The notes beneath the pieces are model-generated. The model saw only the letters and a list, made by a program, of their open reading frames with translations. It did no database searches and was not told the DNA's origin. Positions 61,804 through 64,000 of a DNA stretch of 64,000 nucleotides are shown in pieces; positions within the stretch are counted from its first letter, which is position 1; each line of letters begins with the position of its first letter. The position numbers were made by a program, and so were the translations under genes. This stretch comes from Methylobacterium sp. 10 (lineage in GTDB: Bacteria; Pseudomonadota; Alphaproteobacteria; Rhizobiales; Beijerinckiaceae): assembly GCF_000519085.1 (NCBI RefSeq), contig NZ_KI912577.1, forward strand, positions 746,501 through 810,500, in the 5' to 3' direction.

Positions 61804-62796
61804 ATGAGATCCATGCGACGCTGCTTCGTCTGTGAGGCCGATAGCCTCGAGCCGACGGACCGGCACATCGTCCATGAGGGTGGGCAACGGCGGGCGTTTC
61901 CCTTCGCCTGCGCCTCGTGCGGCGTGCTGGTCGAGGCCGGGGCGGATTCCTCCGCTTGCTGGGCCCATCTCGCACGGGGGCTGGCCGGGCGCGCGTTCCG
62001 CCTTGATCCCGAGGCGCCCTACGGCCTCGACATCTACACCCTGCGCCTTGCCGCGACCCGCCTCCGCCGTGGCGTGCGGGCGGTCCGCGAGGCCGACCGC
62101 GTGGCCCTGCTGCATCCGCATTCCGAACGGGCCGCCGCCGGAGACCTGTTCGATCTGAACGCCGCGTTGCCGGCAACGGTCTCGCTCGGCCTCCTCTGCC
62201 GGCCGCAGGATCTGGAGACCGTACTGGCCCGCCTCCCCGCCCATGCGGCCTGGACCAGCGACGTGGCGATCCTCGTCGACGCCCCCGACGGCCCGCCCTC
62301 CGCCGCGCCCATCCGCGGCTATTCCACCGGCGCCGTGCGCATCGCCGCCCGTCCCCTCGCCGGCGATTTCGCGGCCCAGCGCAACGCGCTGCAGGATCTG
62401 TCGCGGCGTGCCTGGATGCTCCAGCTCGATGCCGACGAGGACTTGGCACCCGCCGTGAGTGAGCTGCTTCCGGCGCTGGCCGCCCTGGCCGAGGAGGGGG
62501 ACATCCTCTCCATCGGCCTGCCCCGGCGCAACCGCGTCGACGGGATCTTGTCCGATGTCTATCCGGACGTTCAGTACCGATTGAATCGCGCGCATGTCCG
62601 CTTCCGCGGGCGTGTTCACGAGCGTCCCGATCTCGGCGGCGCGTGGCGGCGGGGCTTCATCACCCTCCACGGCGCCATCGAGCACCGGCTCTCGCGTGCC
62701 CATGTGGAGGCGCGGTCCCGGCGCTACGAGGCGATGGACCCCGGCCGGGGGCGGCCGGAGGAGGAGACGGCGCTGCTGCGGCCCTACCGGCCCTGA
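61804..62796 (+). CDS. GT2-like glycosyltransferase with N-terminal CxxC pairs
   Basis: 330 residues. The first 40 residues have two cysteine pairs (CFVCEADS and CASCGVL) that may form a zinc ribbon. The rest is GT-A-like: AAQRNALQDLSRRAWMLQLDADEDL near 200-225 matches the RN...DADE signature of GT2 transferases, where the acidic residues bind the metal-nucleotide donor; FRGRVHERPDLGG and HGAIEHRL follow. Substrate is unknown. It begins about 140 bases after tRNA-Pro. Its last 13 bases overlap the convergent GT4 gene. Confidence 0.75.
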   Translation: MRSMRRCFVCEADSLEPTDRHIVHEGGQRRAFPFACASCGVLVEAGADSSACWAHLARGLAGRAFRLDPEAPYGLDIYTLRLAATRLRRGVRAVREADRVALLHPHSERAAAGDLFDLNAALPATVSLGLLCRPQDLETVLARLPAHAAWTSDVAILVDAPDGPPSAAPIRGYSTGAVRIAARPLAGDFAAQRNALQDLSRRAWMLQLDADEDLAPAVSELLPALAALAEEGDILSIGLPRRNRVDGILSDVYPDVQYRLNRAHVRFRGRVHERPDLGGAWRRGFITLHGAIEHRLSRAHVEARSRRYEAMDPGRGRPEEETALLRPYRP

Positions 62797-63974
62797 CGCG
62801 TTCCCGCGATGGCCCGTTCGTAGAGCGCCAGGGTCTCGGCCCCGAGCCGCGCCCGATCGAACGCGCCGCTCGCCGCCAGGGCGCGGTCCCGCAGGCGCAG
62901 GCGCAGGACGGAATCCAAGAGCAGCGGACGGATGGCCTCGGCCAGGGCCACCCCCGTCGCCTCCCGCGCGAGGGTCCCTGCCCCCGGCACGCCGATAAAG
63001 GCGCGGGCGCTGGCATCCTCGGCGCAGGCCACCACCGGGCGGCCATGGGCCAGGGCCTCCTGGTAGACGAGGCCGAAGCTCTCGTAGCGCGAGGGGGCGA
63101 GCACCGCATGCGCCCGCGCATAGGCGGCCTCAAGGGCCGCGGCATCGATCCGGCCGAGGGGGCGCAGGCGCCGTCGCGCGGCAACGGGACAATCCACCGG
63201 GAGGTCGGCCTCGGCTACGCCGACGAGGGCGATCTCGAAGGAGGGAAGCGTTCCGGCCTCGCCTTCGGCACCGAGGATCGCGGCGGCGGCCAGCAGCAGA
63301 TCGAACCCCTTGCGCGGCTCGGCCCGGCCGACGAACAGCAGGCGGACCGGACCGTCCCTGGCCTCCGGATAGGGCGCGGCGCGGGCGCGTTCCAGCATCT
63401 CCGGGGGCAGGCTCAGGCCGATCACCGCGTGGGGTCGGGCGGGGCGGAGATCATAGAGCGCCGTCATTCGCGCCGCATGCTCGCCGGTGTTCGAGATGAG
63501 GCCGGCGCTCGCCCTGGCCTGCCGGCGTTCCAGCCGGTCGGCAGCGAGACCGTCGAGGCGGTTGCGCAGGGAGGTGGCCGGTTCGCGCGAGAAGGCGGCG
63601 GGCGTCGAGTTGCGGGTCACCAGGGGCGGGGCATCGCCGCCTCCGAGGAGGGAGGCCGGCCCATACCAGTTCGTGGCCTCGATGCAATCGAAGGGATGCC
63701 GGGCATGAGCCCGCAGCACCGCCCGGCGGAAGGCCATCGGCGCAGCGAGGTGCCCGGCCGATCCCCACAGGCGCAGCCGCGCGAGGGAGGAGCCCGGCGG
63801 GAGGCCGATCCCCTCGATTCCCACGCCCGCATGGTCGCCGGACCCGGTGCGGTCGAGGGTGAACACCGTGACAGTGACGCCGAGCGCGCTCAGGCTCTCG
63901 GCGATCTCGCGTGCGGCGGTGGAGAGCCCGCTCGGGGCCGGGGGATAGTCCCAGGCGAGGAGCGCCGTGCGCAT
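62784..63974 (-). CDS. GT4-family glycosyltransferase
   Basis: 396 residues from ATG 63974, preceded by GAGGGGG; a GTG at 63986 is possible. GT-B layout: N-terminal LLAWDYPPAPSGLSTAAREIAESL, FDCIEATNWYGPASLL; C-terminal RLLFVGRAEPRKGFDLLLAAA near 210 and the donor-site pattern LAPSRYESFGLVYQEALAHGRPVVA near 300. It overlaps the end of the convergent GT2-like gene by 13 bases. It may begin a further envelope-glycan gene group beyond the right edge. Confidence 0.88.
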   Translation of the reverse strand: MRTALLAWDYPPAPSGLSTAAREIAESLSALGVTVTVFTLDRTGSGDHAGVGIEGIGLPPGSSLARLRLWGSAGHLAAPMAFRRAVLRAHARHPFDCIEATNWYGPASLLGGGDAPPLVTRNSTPAAFSREPATSLRNRLDGLAADRLERRQARASAGLISNTGEHAARMTALYDLRPARPHAVIGLSLPPEMLERARAAPYPEARDGPVRLLFVGRAEPRKGFDLLLAAAAILGAEGEAGTLPSFEIALVGVAEADLPVDCPVAARRRLRPLGRIDAAALEAAYARAHAVLAPSRYESFGLVYQEALAHGRPVVACAEDASARAFIGVPGAGTLAREATGVALAEAIRPLLLDSVLRLRLRDRALAASGAFDRARLGAETLALYERAIAGTRQGR

Positions 63975-64000
63975 GCGCCCCCTCACCGGCCGAGCAGGCG

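Noticed and set aside
1-64000. Search for CRISPR arrays, insertion sequences and phage genes
   Set aside because: No regularly spaced direct repeats, transposase or integrase motifs, or phage structural genes were found on either strand.

Overview
The window is GC-rich chromosomal DNA from an alphaproteobacterium of the order Hyphomicrobiales (Rhizobiales), most likely Methylobacterium/Methylorubrum or a close relative. The evidence is conserved alphaproteobacterial gene order (bolA/J-domain/cobS/cobT; rpmB/DUF3108/SUV3-like helicase/S4/fdxA/carD/rpoH), an ExoF/ExoP-style exopolysaccharide locus, and two families of short intergenic palindromes that I recognise as typical of this order. The genus is inferred from gene content alone. 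No transposase, integrase, phage gene or CRISPR array is visible.

Region 1 (1-35 kb) is a large envelope-polysaccharide locus. It has the parts of a Wzy-dependent pathway: outer-membrane export protein (1003-2274), flippase (3719-5134), co-polymerase/BY-kinase (5292-7484), parallel beta-helix protein (7891-9354) and polymerase (32937-34262). Sugar-nucleotide enzymes supply precursors: UDP-xylose synthase cut by the left edge, UDP-glucose dehydrogenase, a GDP-mannose 3,5-epimerase-like protein, another SDR epimerase and a DegT aminotransferase. Two GT4 glycosyltransferases are also present. Embedded in this locus (9332-21246) is a two-protein NRPS-PKS line with an FkbM methyltransferase. The NRPS has a formyltransferase domain at its front and a luciferase-like monooxygenase spliced into its adenylation domain. 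The PKS has KR before DH and ends in a thioesterase. Two LuxR-type regulators with degenerate receivers bracket the 24-34 kb sugar block, and a Crp/Fnr regulator sits near the left end.

Region 2 (35.8-46.5 kb) holds housekeeping genes: yjbQ, an ATP-dependent DNA ligase with about 100 extra residues made of palindromic repeat DNA, its partner exonuclease, a TPR-methyltransferase, a DUF1275 membrane protein, arfB, bolA, a J-domain protein and the cobaltochelatase genes cobS and cobT, with a DUF29 gene between them.

Region 3 (46.7-51 kb) starts with a sensory triad: a BLUF photoreceptor, an AerR/PpaA-like B12-binding protein and a second BLUF protein, directly downstream of the B12 genes cobS/cobT. 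A TetR regulator and NTF2-like gene with a perfect 16-bp operator-like palindrome follow, then an AEC transporter.

Region 4 (51-64 kb) runs rpmB, DUF3108, two small proteins, SUV3-like helicase, S4 protein, 7Fe ferredoxin, carD (clear terminator), rpoH, a small SyrA/ExoX-like membrane protein, a Sfp-type phosphopantetheinyl transferase (a candidate activator of the NRPS-PKS), tRNA-Pro(CGG) and two glycosyltransferase genes.
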